Shown: positions 1 through 16,249 of the stretch, piece by piece | Numbering within the stretch: position 1 is the first letter of the stretch | Layout of the letters: each line of letters opens with the position of its first letter | Assembly (NCBI GenBank): GCA_000827325.1 | Contig: KN832870.1 | Span: 2,046,001-2,110,000, forward strand | Direction: 5' to 3' | DNA length: 64,000 nucleotides | From: Oidiodendron maius Zn | Lineage: Eukaryota; Ascomycota; Leotiomycetes; Myxotrichaceae | The notes under the pieces: model-generated | Told to the model about the DNA's origin: nothing | Seen by the model: the letters and a program-made list of their open reading frames with translations, nothing else | Databases searched by the model: none | Made by a program: the position numbers and the translations under genes

Positions 1-506
1 TGTGAAGCCTCACACGCAGTATCCAAGATAGAAGAATTGTGATAGGATGCCGATATAAACAGATCTTGATAGTTGCACTTACTCTTCAAGGAGGGGAGTT
101 TGCGTGCGTGGAGAGTCTGAGGGCTCACTGTAAAATGCATCAGATATCGTGGACAAGAGTTGTCTGAATGTATATATGGATTATCAGGGACTCTACCTGG
201 TCTCATTATTGCCCCAAGGGAAGCAACAGCACATGAAAGAACACATCGCTTCGCGGTTAATCTTCGGCAATTGGTTGTCTGGGTGATTTCTGGAAGGCGT
301 TAGACTAATTTATTAGAAGATACTTTCCAAAAACCGTTAGCGTATTATTTAGATCTAACTAGTTAGAAGCTAGTCTAATTTCAGACTAGCGCTAATTACA
401 TAATGAGATGGAAACTTTACCTGTCATTTCCCCGTTGCTTAAGATATTCCAGCTCCACATGCAACTTGTTGCCCATTGACACTGCGCATCGCCCTCCTTA
501 GCAGAG
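1..506. other. Intergenic, upstream of the CCDC47-like gene
   Basis: No open frame with coding character was found on either strand. The last about 100 bases must hold the promoter and leader of the gene starting at 507. A run of related short repeats built on CTAGTTAGAA / CTAGTCTAAT lies at about 300-395 and can form weak hairpins. I see no other element. Confidence 0.4.
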
Positions 507-1978
507 ATGGCGCAGGTGTTGAATAATCTCTTTGGAGGCGCGAAGCCATCCGCTTCTCCTGTTCCATCCGGTGATTCAGGTACGCCGCTATGCTTTCATA
601 CTTGCACCCACACAAACCTAACCATCGGCTACTAGACTTCGCGGATTTTGCAGAAGCCCCAGATCCATCACCCGCCTCTTTCTCCGCTATTCCAAACACT
701 CCAAATTTCGCTGGGGCTGGGTCTACTCCAGCTGGCTTGCGTCCTGTACCTTATACCAAATGGTATAATGTCCACGAGCGCTACTCCTTGAGCGACTTCA
801 AACAAGAGGGTGTCATTCTTGTGTTTCTTGTCATCATTGTGATTGTCCATTTAATTGGAACAAGGACAAACCGCAAGAAAGCCAAGGCTTGGGTCAACGC
901 GCATGCACCGATCCTACAGAAAGAGTTCGCCCTGGTCGGATTTGGCGGCCGAAAGCCCTCGACATCCCTTGATATTGGGGATGAAAATCTGGCCAAATCT
1001 CTAGCAAATGAGAGTCTTCAATTGCCTGAGGATGTACTGAAGGAGAAGTCACCTCAGGAGTTTGCGACTTATGCCACCGGGAGACAAAACGTTGCGTTTC
1101 TCGACTTTAACCTCACTCTTCTGAAACGCTACAGCCCTCTCACTACGCTCGCAGAGTTCGGTTTGAGTCTTTTCATTGATAGTATTCCGGCGCCGTCTGA
1201 GAGGATGGAAGCTATTTTGTATCCATTCGATGGAAAGGAGGCGCTCACTGTCCCTGGCCAGGCTCCTGGTGCGCAAGAGGTCCGTAAAGACACCAAAAGC
1301 AGCTATGATGGATTTGTTTGGGCAATTGTCAATAAGGACGTTATGAAGCGGCTTCGCAACGATCGATACGATGTCTCCATCACCACAACGAGAGACAACG
1401 CCAAGCTTCCAAATTGGGCCACCGTAATGAGCGAGAGCGCTGAAGTCACTGATGCCTTGCTTACTCCTGAACTTGTGAAAGCCATTGAGGAATCTGGCGA
1501 GCTGCTGGAACACCTCATCATCACAGACCAACCTATTGACCAGCCAACGAAGTGAGTTCTGACAACTCTCCACTTGCGTCGCATTCCACTAACTCTCTAT
1601 TTCAGATTAGATGAAACAGTTCCCAAGAAGCGAATTTATCTTTCCATGAGGGTTCCATCATCTAATGCCTATTCTGCCGTTCTCCCTCTGTTCCAGTACT
1701 TTATTCGCTTACCTGATATACTCGTCCAAGTCGCCCATTTCAGACCCGAAGTTATGCGTAAGGTTCGCACTACTCGCGAAGACACAATCAGGCGACTGCA
1801 AAAGGTAGACGAGGAAGAGAAGGCTGAGGAGAGAGCCATTGAACGAGAGAAGGCTAAAAAGCTCAAGAGAGATATGGAACTCAAGGGCCTGAGTGCTACA
1901 GAACAAAAGAAGTACTTGGAGAAAGAAAAGAAGCAGGAGCTGAAGAAGTCGCAAAAGAAAATGACCCAGCGAGCATAA
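507..1978 (+). CDS. CCDC47-like (DUF1682) ER membrane protein
   Basis: Three exons are inferred: 507-579, 636-1551 and 1606-1978, giving 453 residues. The 56 and 54 nt introns keep frame. The start at 507 (MAQVLNNLFGG) was chosen because exon 1 joins in frame to DFADFAEAPDPS. One membrane segment (about residues 83-99, VILVFLVIIVIVHLIG) is followed by the DUF1682 body. The C-terminal about 80 residues are highly charged and predicted coiled coil (VDEEEKAEERAIEREK), as in CCDC47. In animals CCDC47 is part of the PAT complex, a chaperone for multi-pass proteins at the Sec61 translocon; fungal members are much less studied. The N-terminal about 65 residues are low-complexity. The family call is firm; the exact role in fungi is inferred. 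Confidence 0.85.
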
Positions 1979-2403
1979 TCAGATGCAATAATTCTATATC
2001 TTGGCCGAGTTTAATATCTCCATTGTTAAACGCAGGAGACCAAATGTATGGCAAATTCTATAGATCGCCATGAGTGTACTACAATATCGGTCCTGAATGC
2101 CCCTGTCAACTCTTCAAAACCCCCGTTGTTAGCGGGCATGGCTGCTTGCTCTTGGCACGGTTCAAGATACATTCCCTGAACCAAGCTAGGGTACTTACAG
2201 TCGAAAATTTATTTATTTGCAAGACCTGTAATTTGTGAGGAGCGTGGACGTTGTTATCAAAAATACGTGACAGTCACGTGATATTTCTCTCCACAACTGC
2301 CTGCCGCGCTAGCGGCCGCGATAAGTTCAAATGAAAAAAAGAATTTCTACCTGCTGCATCAGCCATTCTATGCTGGCGAACACATCTGCCTTACGGTACC
2401 AAA
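1979..2403. promoter_or_regulatory. Intergenic, DBP9 promoter region
   Basis: This 425 bp gap lies between two same-strand genes. A CACGTG E-box-like site sits at 2275-2280 inside GTCACGTGA, about 125 bp upstream of the DBP9 start. No other gene or RNA is visible. Confidence 0.4.
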
Positions 2404-4327
2404 ATGAAGCGCAAGTTGGATGCCAACGATGTTCCAGTTCCAACCGGAAATATAGATGGCCAGAAGGGAGAAGTTACTTTTACAAGCTTAGGTCTCGATC
2501 CTCGACTTCTCCAAGCAATTGCGAAACAAAGTTTCCCTGCTCCCACTCCAGTTCAAGCGAAAGCAATACCGCTGGCATTGGATGGGCGAGATGTTCTTGC
2601 CAGAGCCAAAACGGGGTCTGGGAAGACTGCAGCTTATATTCTCCCGATCCTACACTCAATCTTAAAACGGAAATTAGTATGCCAGGCTTGCCCACTACCT
2701 AGTTCATTTCTAACCTCTGCAGGACTCTTCTACGCAGTTCATATCCGCCCTCATCCTTGTTCCAACACGAGAACTTGCTGAGCAAGTCAACAAGGTGGTC
2801 GAATTATTTACTGCCTTCTGTGCGAAAGACATCAGAGCCGTCAACCTTACCCAGCGAGTTTCTGAAGCTGTTCAACGCACCCTCCTAGCAGATTCGCCTG
2901 ATATTGTTATTGCAACTCCGGCTCGGGCAGCATCGAGTCTTGATACGTCTTTGGTGTCCCTTGAAAACCTTTCACACATGGTCATCGACGAGGCGGATCT
3001 GGTGTTATCTTATGGATACGATAGTGATCTACAAAATGTGGCCAAAATCCTGCCAAAGGGCATTCAGACAATGCTAATGAGTGCTACTCTGACAACTGAA
3101 GTCGAGACCTTGAAGGGCCTATTTTGCCGGAATCCGGTTGTGTTGGAATTGGAAGAGGCAGAGGACGAAGGTGGGGGGGTCAGCCAATATGTGGTCAAGT
3201 AAGTTTTCTGAGTCTTTAAATGAATACTGCCTCTAATATGGTGATTCAGATGTGCCGAAGACGAAAAGTTCCTTTTGCTATATGTCATTTTCAAGCTCAA
3301 ATTGATCAAAGGCAAATGCATAATATTCGTGGCTGATGTTGACCGATGTTATCGCTTAAAACTCTATCTTGAACAATTCGGGACGAAAAGTTGCATTCTA
3401 AATTCCGAGTTGCCAGTAAACTCGAGAATTCACGTCGTGGAAGAATTCAACAAGAATGTATATGATATAATAATTGCGTCCGACGAACATGAAGTGCTAG
3501 GCGATGAAGAAGAATCAAAAGATCAAGGAGATGAGGAGCCTTCTAGAGTGGTGGAGGAAATGTCGAAATCAAGGGATGCGTCAGGAGAGCAGTCACAACA
3601 ACCTTTGAAGAAGAAGCGAAAGACGACGAAGAAAGACAAGGATTACGGAGTCTCGAGGGGAATTGATTTTAAAGATGTCGCATGTGTACTAAATTTCGAT
3701 CTCCCGACATCTTCAAAATCCTATACACATCGAATTGGTCGGACTGCTCGAGCTGGTCAAACTGGAATGGCTCTATCCTTTGTCGTTCCAGCTGAGCTTC
3801 ATCAAAAACATAAACCAACAAGTATTGAGTCTACCGTGCATGACGAGAAAGTTCTCGCAAAAATTGTGAAGCACCAAGCCAAAAAGGGGAAAGATGTTAA
3901 GCCGTACAACTTTGATATGAAGCAGGTTGAAGCTTTTCGATATCGGATGGGTGATGCACTGCGGGCAGTAACGAGGATAGCGATTCGCGAGGCGAGAACA
4001 AGGGAATTAAGACAAGAGTTGATGAAGAGCGAAAAGCTGAAGAGACATTTTGAAGAAAACCCAGGGGACCTTCACCATCTTCGGCATGACGGAGAGTTGC
4101 GACCCGCGAGAGTTCAGTCTCATCTAAAGCATGTCCCAGAATATTTGCTGCCGAAAGAAGGGAAGAAAAGTATCACAAGCAGCGAGATAGGATTTATTGG
4201 GAAGAAAATTGGAGAAAATGGGACTCGAAAAGCAAGGTTTGCTGGCAAGTCCAAAGGAAGGGGCAAGAAGCTCGTCGGGAGGAAATCGGACCCTCTGAAA
4301 ACTTTCAAAGCGAAATCACGAAAGTAA
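2404..4327 (+). CDS. DBP9: ATP-dependent RNA helicase Dbp9 (DDX56 family)
   Basis: Exons are inferred at 2404-2676, 2723-3198 and 3250-4327, giving 608 residues, close to the usual 590-620. DEAD-box motifs occur in order: the Q motif with its upstream Phe (about 26-56), motif I AKTGSGKT (68-75), PTREL (105-109), VIDEAD (178-183), SAT (211-213), and motif [15 protein letters not shown] in exon 3. An acidic then lysine-rich insert (about 3480-3640) splits the second RecA lobe, as in fungal Dbp9, and the tail is very basic. In yeast Dbp9 works in the nucleolus on 27S pre-rRNA processing for the 60S subunit. The basic tail fits RNA binding. The start context CCAAAATGA is good. Confidence is high because both RecA lobes and the Dbp9-type insert are present. 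Confidence 0.93.
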
Positions 4328-5360
4328 TCTTAGAACTGCTTACACGGTAGATTATTGGATGGATATCATGTGAATTGCATACTTCGTGTCTCAGGGTCTT
4401 TTGCTAGAAAATTATACCCCTTATTTCCTCTTTCGGCATCTCTGACAGACAAAACTCCAATTTCTTGTTGAGTGTGAATATATTTTCTTTCTTATTTTGA
4501 CTCTTTTCGTCTGGCAAGCAAAGTTCACTCTTCCACTTTGCCAAGAACAGAGCGAAATGCGTTCGAATCTACTTTGCAGGCTAGGAGTCCACTAGCCCGT
4601 CGAAGATAGTGTAGAATCATGGTGAATGAGAAAGAGAGATATTACGTTTCTACGGTTTTAACATATATTGTCCTTCGATATATTTGAGCTATTATTTCTT
4701 GGACTTGTTTTTGGCGAACTTGATAATACTCTCATGGTATATCAACAGCTTCAAACCTGCTGCTCGTCAGCGCGTAAAAGTTTCGACGCTCTACTGCCTT
4801 ACTTTCATTAAGAGATATCTGCATTCAATTTCACTTTTCGCGTAATTCATTGAACTCCATGACAATAAGGCGAGAGAACTTCTTCAGGCATTAGATTTCT
4901 ACTATTGCAAATACTCTACACATTCAGCAATGCAACTAACGATACTTAAATCTAAACAAGTTCTGCTTTAGACCCAAAAGACATGACCACACCTACTTCC
5001 CATCAGCCCTTTTCTCCAGTACGCCAGAGCCTCCTCCCCTTTACAGATATATGTCACGTTCGAGAAGATATCACATATATTTTCAAGGTGAATTAAGCTA
5101 ACTTCTTACGGTTTGATATCGATCTAGACACTTCAAGGCCTTCGGATCGTAAACTAATATATTGCTGTCTACATTTCTTATTTGCAACGAATCCTGCATC
5201 TAAAGAATACAAGGGGATGTGGCAGGAAGAAACTGATCACTGAACGCGGGAAGTGGCCGAGTCAGGAAAACAGGTTGAATTTTACCATCGCAAAGGGAAG
5301 TAAACTTTCATTACTGCCCTTACAGAAGCCGTTTGTCTAACGTTGTGTTTAGAAATCCGG
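4328..5360. other. Intergenic, no gene seen
   Basis: About 1 kb of AT-rich sequence lies between DBP9 and the coiled-coil gene. Only short frames occur on both strands. It probably holds the DBP9 3' UTR and the promoter of the gene at 5361. Confidence 0.4.
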
Positions 5361-8300
5361 ATGGACTCCTCTGGCGTAAAAGAATACGGTAGAGATCAAC
5401 TTTTTCTATCTCTAAGCGGAGATACTAGTACATCAATGTCTCAACGTGTACCTGACAGAGGCAAAGACGCATATGGTACCTATTTTCCTTCTGAACTACC
5501 TGCTATTTTCACCGACCGGTCATTTACTGGCAGAGATCGGAGTGCTTATCATGCAAAATCCAATTCCCATGGCAATGGTGATTATCCGCTACGCACTAGG
5601 CATAAAGGTGATGCAGCCGTGGAAAGCTACAGTTCAGAGCAGTCTATCCAAGGACGTCCGCCTGTTCGCTCCAGAAAGAGAATCATTGATGCCGTTGACA
5701 TTGAGACCAACATTTCCAAGCGTTACCGTGGCTTGAATTCGCTCAATACGGAAGAAGGTACTAGCTCCAATGCAGACTACAACAGTCCTGCGGAACAACG
5801 TGAGAATGGCAGGGCTTCTCATGATAACCATAACACAGACATCAATCACCGTGCAAAAGATACTCGCGTCCGACATTACGAAAATTCTCAGCTACAAAGA
5901 CAAACCGCCAGTCGTGCTCAAAATTTGACACCACGCCGTCTCAGTAGTCCTTTTTGGGAGAACTCATCCACGAGTGGTGTCTTTAATTGTGAGCATCCAG
6001 GTGAGAAGGTGCAAAGACGTATGGGCAATGGACGAGCTCCTTCCCTCTTGGACTTGACTACCAATCCACTTGAATACGGACCACATTGCACTTCATCATA
6101 TAAAGGAGAACTTGAAGGGGTAATGTACCCTGACCAAGAGCCAAAGGCAGGCAACGATGCATTTGCGACAGAGTCAAATTATTCTGCTGCGGCTGCGAAG
6201 AGTGGTCGTACCCCCGATGTTATAGAGACTTCTCGGAAGATCTTGACTCAAATATCTAAGGATTCCGATGAAAAGAGCGGAAGTATGGCACCTCGAACGC
6301 CCGATAACCCGAGATCTCCAAAACGAGATTTGGATGCTCAAACATGTACTGGTCGAAGATCCTCAGATAAAAATCCGAAACTCAATCTATGTTTGCCGAA
6401 AGCTCAATATACTTCTCCAAATTTGAGCACAGATGAAGACGTCGATGAATTAGAAAGTACCTCAGTAGTACATCTTCTTGAACGACTTCGGTATGGCCAA
6501 CCTCATACATATGTCGATTTCCGCCGGATTCCATACAAGGCCGCAAACATTTTGCCGCGTAAGAGCATCTCTTACAACAATCGCTCAGACGTGAAGATTG
6601 AAATATCACAGTCTCATCCTGTGAGCAGCCTGTCCGGAGGTAGTCACAATTCTCCTATTTATATAGATTCTCCACCGGGAAGCCCTGACAATGTTCCGGT
6701 GGTAAAGATATCAACACCTATGAAGGATCGCTTGTTATCTTCCAAGGCGAAGCCAACTACAAAATTGAAGGCCAACTCCGTATATGACAGGCAGAAGAGA
6801 GCCGCTGAGATAATTATTGGAAAAGAACAAGACGTACTCGATAAAGAGATCTTCGGAGAACTCCTTGGTGATAGATTGGAAGAAAATTGCCAAGAAGCGA
6901 ACTTTGAACGTGCAGAGGCTAAACAGAAGTGGGACAATGAGGAGAAGACTCGACTGCTCAGGGAAGAAATGCAAAGAGTTGTTGACCGCGAAATGGATCG
7001 ACTACATCAAGAGGCTGCCGAGAGAGAGCGAATACAGAGGGTGCAAGCAGAGGAAAAGAAGAAAGTAAAACGGGAGGCCGAGAGAAAGAAACAGATGGCT
7101 ATCGATGAGGCCCTAAAGGAAGAACGAAGAAAGAAAGCAGAAGAGCAAATTCAAGCGTCTCGAAGGAAAGAAATTGTTGATAGAGAGAAAAGGGATCAAG
7201 AGATACTGAAAGCCATAGCGGCTCAGGCAGATGCTGCGAAACGTTCCGAATTAGAACTAAAGAGAGAAATAGCTAAGCTTCAGGCCGCTTCTCTTAAAAG
7301 CGCTACTGTTTACTCCAATCAATCGAAAAATCGTCTAGATGCACCTCTTAACGAATTAGAGGAAGAAGAATCACTATTCCTCCCGGAGGTTGATGAGAGG
7401 TCAGTGGAACAACTGTACTAGCAGGCTAATATTGCGCAACCGCTAATATTTGATAGCGGTGACCAAGCTCGAAATTCTAAGGATGAACTCCCCCGTGGCG
7501 TACCGAATAGCATCCCAGAAGTATTTGCTAGGAAAACGAATTTTCGAAGTCGCTATCAGGAAGATCGAGAAGCATTCGATGCCCGCAGAAAGGATGAAGC
7601 CGAGAGAAAAAGGCGTGAAAAACTTCAAGCTAAACTTGCTGCGAGATATGAAAGGGGGGGCGAGAGTTCCAAATTGCCTTTCACAGGCAGTTTGCGGGAG
7701 GAGCCAGATGCAATTAGGAAAGATCAGATATCTCACAAGCTTAAAACAAATCAGCCAGAATTTCAAAGGGGGCGGGGGGGCAGTCATCCGAAGTTGCACT
7801 GTCAATCCTCGATTATCAATGCAGATCCAAATGGGAGTGCGAGCGAGCATCGGCCACAAAAGTCTGCTATATTTCCAATCCCAGAGGCCAAGAAGTATGC
7901 GTCGGAAGTCGTTGTGGTTCCCGGCGGAGAGCAGGATGTTTGCCAGAATTCTCAAAGGCCAAGACAGTCTAGATCTGAGCAGCAAAACGAAGCACGAAGG
8001 AAGAAAAATGGCGAAAAAGTGCGTGAGAACTATCGACAACGACTCCTGCGAGAAGCAGAGGAGGGTGGTTACACTATTGATGAAATTGAAATGAACAAAC
8101 GCCTTGAGGCGTATATGAGAAAGCGAGAAGTATGCTATCTTCACTATATTAATGGTTTTTACTAATTTGGCGTTCAGGAAAAGTATCAAAAGAAAAAAGT
8201 CTGCCAAGTTTCTCGCCAGGATCCTCTCGTTCATGACCAGGAAGAAGATTCTGAACTAGGGCCTGACTCTTCAGCAGAGATATCCAAATCAAGTCCTGCC

Positions 8301-9500
8301 CAAGTTCAAAGCCATGACGGTCTGGGTGATCCTGAAAAGGTTGACGAAAAAACTGATCCGGAGCAACAGGCCAGGGACCAAAACGCGATGCATATGCGGG
8401 AAGCAATTGAGGCTCTGGCGAAGTCCAGTAATCAGGGTTCTCGCTTTGCAAAGACTGCCGCCAAACGCACTATTTCTGCTCTACAATCACACTCAGAGGC
8501 GTCCGATAAATCAGACGAATCAGAGGAAGATCCAGACGACGACCCAACGATTGAATCTCTTCTGGCAGCGCAGAAAGGTCAGAATCAGGCCGGATGCATA
8601 GAGAATATTAAAAATGAAGATCTAGAAGAAAAAACTACTAGCGGAGCAAAAATCGAGGGAAACTTCGAAGATGCAGCGGTCGATTCCCTGAATTCAAGCA
8701 CCTTTCTAGACTCTACACAGCTAGCTGGGCTATCTCCAGACACCTCGGCAATGGTAGATACTGATGCGAATGCTTCTTTTGTTCCCCACCAGTTGACGGT
8801 TGAGGCCAGGCAGTCTATCAAAACCAATGCTCAATTGGTGCGTATTTATATTGTGAATATTCAGCAAACTTTAGACGGTGAAGAGCAGCCTCCTCAAGAT
8901 CTTAAGAAATTTCTCAGTCTGTCGGAGGCGAATTCCTTCGCCGAGGACAAAGTCAAAGAATACCATTCCGATGTCGAAGCGCCTCACGCCAAAGATTTCG
9001 TGGACCAACTATTCCAGTACCAAGTTACACGCGATGATATGAATAGTACTCGCATCTGGGTTGCGTCTGAAATAGTACCTTGTTCAAGCATCCCTAGTTT
9101 TGACCCAAAGTTGCTTAAGGCTCGATTTCCCACAAGGAGTTGGCTGACCCGCTTCAAGACCGTAAAGGATATCTTCGACCAGGAATCTCAAACTTGGAAG
9201 ACTCACATCACGACCGATATCCTTTCCAATCATCACTACTCGGATGTCGAACTAGCAAATTATGCTGCTTTTAACCATCTCGTACATGTGTTGAAACCTC
9301 CAAGACCAAAATTGGATCATTTGGAGCAATACGAGAATGATTTCATTCCGGAACTTAGACGGGTGCGAGATGATTGTTGCAAACAGAAGGCACCATTTGT
9401 ATGCGCAATTGAGAAAAGTGAAAGTCAGGCTCAGTGGCTATCGGAAAATGAAGTGGAAGTCACAGTTGTTTGCTATGAAATGCAGGGGCCGTTAAATTAA
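5361..9500 (+). CDS. Large coiled-coil protein of unknown function
   Basis: Not recognised. Exons are inferred at 5361-7399, 7457-8129 and 8178-9500, giving 1,344 residues. The first intron (57 nt, GTCAGT...GATAG, branch GCTAAT) is a multiple of three and contains an in-frame TAG at 7419, so unspliced reading would end at 7421. The second (48 nt) has GTATGC, branch TACTAAT and TTCAG. Residues 1 to about 480 are disordered and rich in S, R, N and P. A long charged helix follows (about 480-660, REEMQRVVDREMDRLHQEA and similar) and resumes after the first intron (AEGRKRREKLQ-like heptads). The last about 220 residues look globular (VRIYIVNIQQTLDG, WLTRFKTVKDIFDQ). Codon use is even across the exons, so this is a real gene. 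The 3' end is uncertain: two frames stay open past 9500 and could be a further exon. Confidence 0.65.
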
Positions 9501-9949
9501 CAGATGCTCTCTCACTCCTAGGCAATTCACCGGCTTTGGAGAGTGTACGCATGTCAGATGGAAAGTTGAATATGATCATGGTGAAAATAGGTGGCAGTCT
9601 CAGCTCTCTGCCACGGACACATATTCTCATTCGCTCACATCAACCCATATTGGCTAGAGTGATAAAGGTGGAGGCGGAGCAAATACTACACGAGAATTAT
9701 TTAGACCGAGGAAAATCAAAATACTGTTACTGCAAACCATGCAAATCATCCATTACGTACTATGTGATAGCAAGCTAACTGTGCATCTCCTTCATCCGAT
9801 AGAAAATCCCTTGGGAGTTAGACCCAATTACATGATTCGTCAACGACCCAAAGCAAAATATTCATCGCAACGCCACAATTGCCACAATTGCTCAATGAAG
9901 AGTTTCCCTCGTGACTATTCTCCTGGATTCATCTCGTTAAACAAGAAGA
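9501..9949. other. Convergent gap between coiled-coil gene and SMC3
   Basis: This 449 bp gap separates convergent genes. Two frames are open here. One (about 9496-9657) reads QFTGFGECTHVRWKVEYDHG, and another (about 9488-9778) reads LTDALSLLGNSPALESV. Either could be an extra terminal exon of the upstream gene, but no donor-acceptor pair was fully convincing. Confidence 0.3.
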
Positions 9950-13747
<3,798 letters not shown>

Positions 13748-14100
13748 GTCTGCGACCAGCAGCCGCGCGAGCGGGGTGGTTAACGACCTTTGCTGGTGAT
13801 TTGGACGGCAGTAAAGCTATCGGAGGCGGTAGCAACCCCAAATACCATCAGCGTGTCCGATTCAGAGAAGGAAATCTCCAGTTTAATCTGTATCATGAAA
13901 TTTCGTCGTAGTTAACGCGCTACGTTGGAGGTGAACGCGACTCATTTCGAAGTCGCGACCCTCAGCTGCTTAGCGCCAAACCCCACACCGCCCTGGGATT
14001 TTGCCGTGGGAATTATTTTCCGTCGTCCTGCATCTCGCACGGCAAAGACTTTAAATATCTCAAACAAAAGCCTCACGGAGCTAAATATTTGATCTTGAAA
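13748..14100. promoter_or_regulatory. Shared SMC3/RIO1 divergent promoter
   Basis: This 353 bp stretch separates the two divergent start codons, so both promoters and leaders must lie here. It is free of long frames. A CTCAAAC/TAAATATT run lies just before RIO1. No sharp TATA box was assigned. Confidence 0.5.
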
Positions 14101-15855
14101 ATGGCCGAGACAGAAGCCTCCATCGGTGCCTCTACGCCAGCGGCGGGCCACATTCCTACGCACACATATATTCCAAACCATGGCTATGTATCTCCACAAG
14201 ATGCCCCGCCACAATCTGCTACTTCGGGCGAAAATACAGAATATGCCGCAGATAACGAAGACGAAACATATGACGACCTTTTCGAAGATGATGAAGAGGA
14301 ATACTTCCAAGACATAGAATATAGTCCGTCATCTGGGGATCTTACAAAGTCATATAATCGCCAGCGCAAACTTAACGACGCGAATGCTACGGCCCCGCGA
14401 ATAAATCCCCAAAAGCCAGCTGCGAACACTCGGGCAAGCGTTGACGATCAGATTTCAAGTCTAGCAAAGCACGCAGGGAAGATACGACTAGATGGCACAG
14501 AAGATAGGGGGAAATCTCACGGGAAAGATAAGTCCGATCGTGCAACGAGCGAACAAGTTCTTGATCCGCGAACACGAATGATTCTGCTACAAATGATTAA
14601 TAGAGGTATCGTCTCTGAAGTTAACGGCTGCTTGAGCACTGGCAAAGAAGCCAACGTTTATGGAGCACTCTCGATATCTGAATCAGTCGACGACGGCAGC
14701 GATCCTGCACCCGTTCATCGCGCCATCAAAGTCTACAAAACTAGTATCCTCGTTTTCAAAGACCGGGATCGTTATGTTACAGGAGAACATCGTTTCCGAT
14801 CTGGCTACAACAAGGGCAACAATCGAGCTATGGTAAAAGTATGGGCAGAGAAAGAATTCCGGAACTTGAAGCGGCTTTATCTGGCTGGGATTCCCTGCCC
14901 TGAACCCGTGTACCTACGGCTCCACGTCCTCGTCATGGGCTTCCTAGGTGATAAGAAGGGCTGGGCTGCACCACGGCTTCGTGACATCGAGCTCCAAGGC
15001 AACGACGTGGACGACCAATGGCGTGTTCTATATCTCCAACTACTCAGCCTCATGAAGCGCATGTATCAGACATGCAAGCTTGTACACGCAGATCTGAGCG
15101 AGTACAATGTATTATACCACCAGAAGAGGCTATATATCATTGATGTTTCCCAAAGTGTCGAGCATGATCATCCACGCTCGTTGGAATTCCTACGGATGGA
15201 CATTAAAAATGTCTCCGATTTCTTCAGGAGGAAAAACGTTGAAGTTCTTTCCGAGCAAACAGTTTTTGGATTTATCACGTCACATGATACGGCGGTATCA
15301 GATCCTGCACTCCATGAAGCACTGGAGAAGTTATACCAGGAACGGCCAGCAGAGAAGGAGAATGAGGCTGCAGAAGCCGAGCAGGAAATTGAAAACGAAG
15401 TATTCCGCAAGCAATACATTCCACAAACCCTGGAACAAGTATATGATTTCGAGCGCGATGCAGAGAAAGTCGGACGAGGCCATATAGATGATTTAGTATA
15501 CAGGAATCTTCTGGCAGATAAAGTGCCTATGAGCTCAGGAAATGAGGCAGACGGAGAGGACACCGGAGGTGCGAGTCTGGGAACGGATACTGAGAGCGCT
15601 GAAGGGAGTGATGGAGAGGATGAAGACGATGAAAGTCGTTTTGACAAGGGAACACCAAGGGGGAAGAGATTTGAAGATAAAGAGGCAAAAAAGGTGCTGC
15701 CCCTTTCTTGAGTTTAGCTGCCTCGAGCAATTTCTAACTGAGAGTAGGAGCATAAGAAAGCAGTGAAAGAAGAGAAGAGGGAGAAGAGGAAAGATAAGAT
15801 GCCGAAGCATCTGAAGAAAAAACTCGTGAGTTCATCTGCTAGACACAAACACTGA
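14101..15855 (+). CDS. RIO1: Atypical protein kinase Rio1
   Basis: Exons are inferred at 14101-15693 and 15748-15855 (54 nt intron), giving 566 residues. The start is at the ATG of MAETEASIGAS. The N-terminus is acidic (DDLFEDDEEEYF). The RIO domain shows the nucleotide loop STGKEANVYGA, the catalytic lysine in AIKVYKTS, the flexible-loop region RFRSGYNKGN, the catalytic loop LVHADLSEYNVLY, and the metal-binding Asp in LYIIDVSQSVEHDHP. These fit Rio1 rather than Rio2, which has an N-terminal winged helix not seen here. Exon 2 supplies a lysine-rich tail (KKAVKEEKREKRKDK...KHLKKKL) typical of Rio1. Rio1 acts in late 40S maturation in the cytoplasm and in rDNA silencing. The tail's last residues are less sure, since a GTGAGT near 15826 could be another donor. 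Confidence 0.95.
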
Positions 15856-16249
15856 GTTTGGCTTCAAATGGAATGAACCTCCAAGCTCCAAGATGATTTT
15901 AAGTGGCGTGACTTACTGTGTGTTGACATTATTCGCATATTCCTTATCACTCTCTTTTCTGTTCCTGTCAAGTCTGAGAAATAAAAATCAAGGCACCCGA
16001 ATGATGAGACGTAACTTAGAAAAGGCTAACAGCAGATAGTAGTGTTTCACGTTTCCGTGAAACCTCTATCTACGCCCTCTACTTGCCTCGGCAAGGAGAT
16101 GGCAAACTGGATGCTGACTCCAAAGAGAGCACTGACGGGATGTCTCGTGTTCATTTCTTCTTTATTCTTTCTCTTGGCCTTCATGCACTCAATTGTGCCG
16201 TATATTTGAGTGGTGGCAGAAACTCCTGCCCCGCGCACATAACTTTATG

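Noticed and set aside
4550-4580. tRNA-like TTCGAATC box
   Set aside because: No matching A box, acceptor stem or anticodon arm could be folded around it.
7419-7421. Stop-codon readthrough at TAG-CAG in the coiled-coil gene
   Set aside because: The same frame continues past the TAG, which first suggested readthrough. A 57 nt intron with good donor, branch and acceptor removes the stop, which is simpler.
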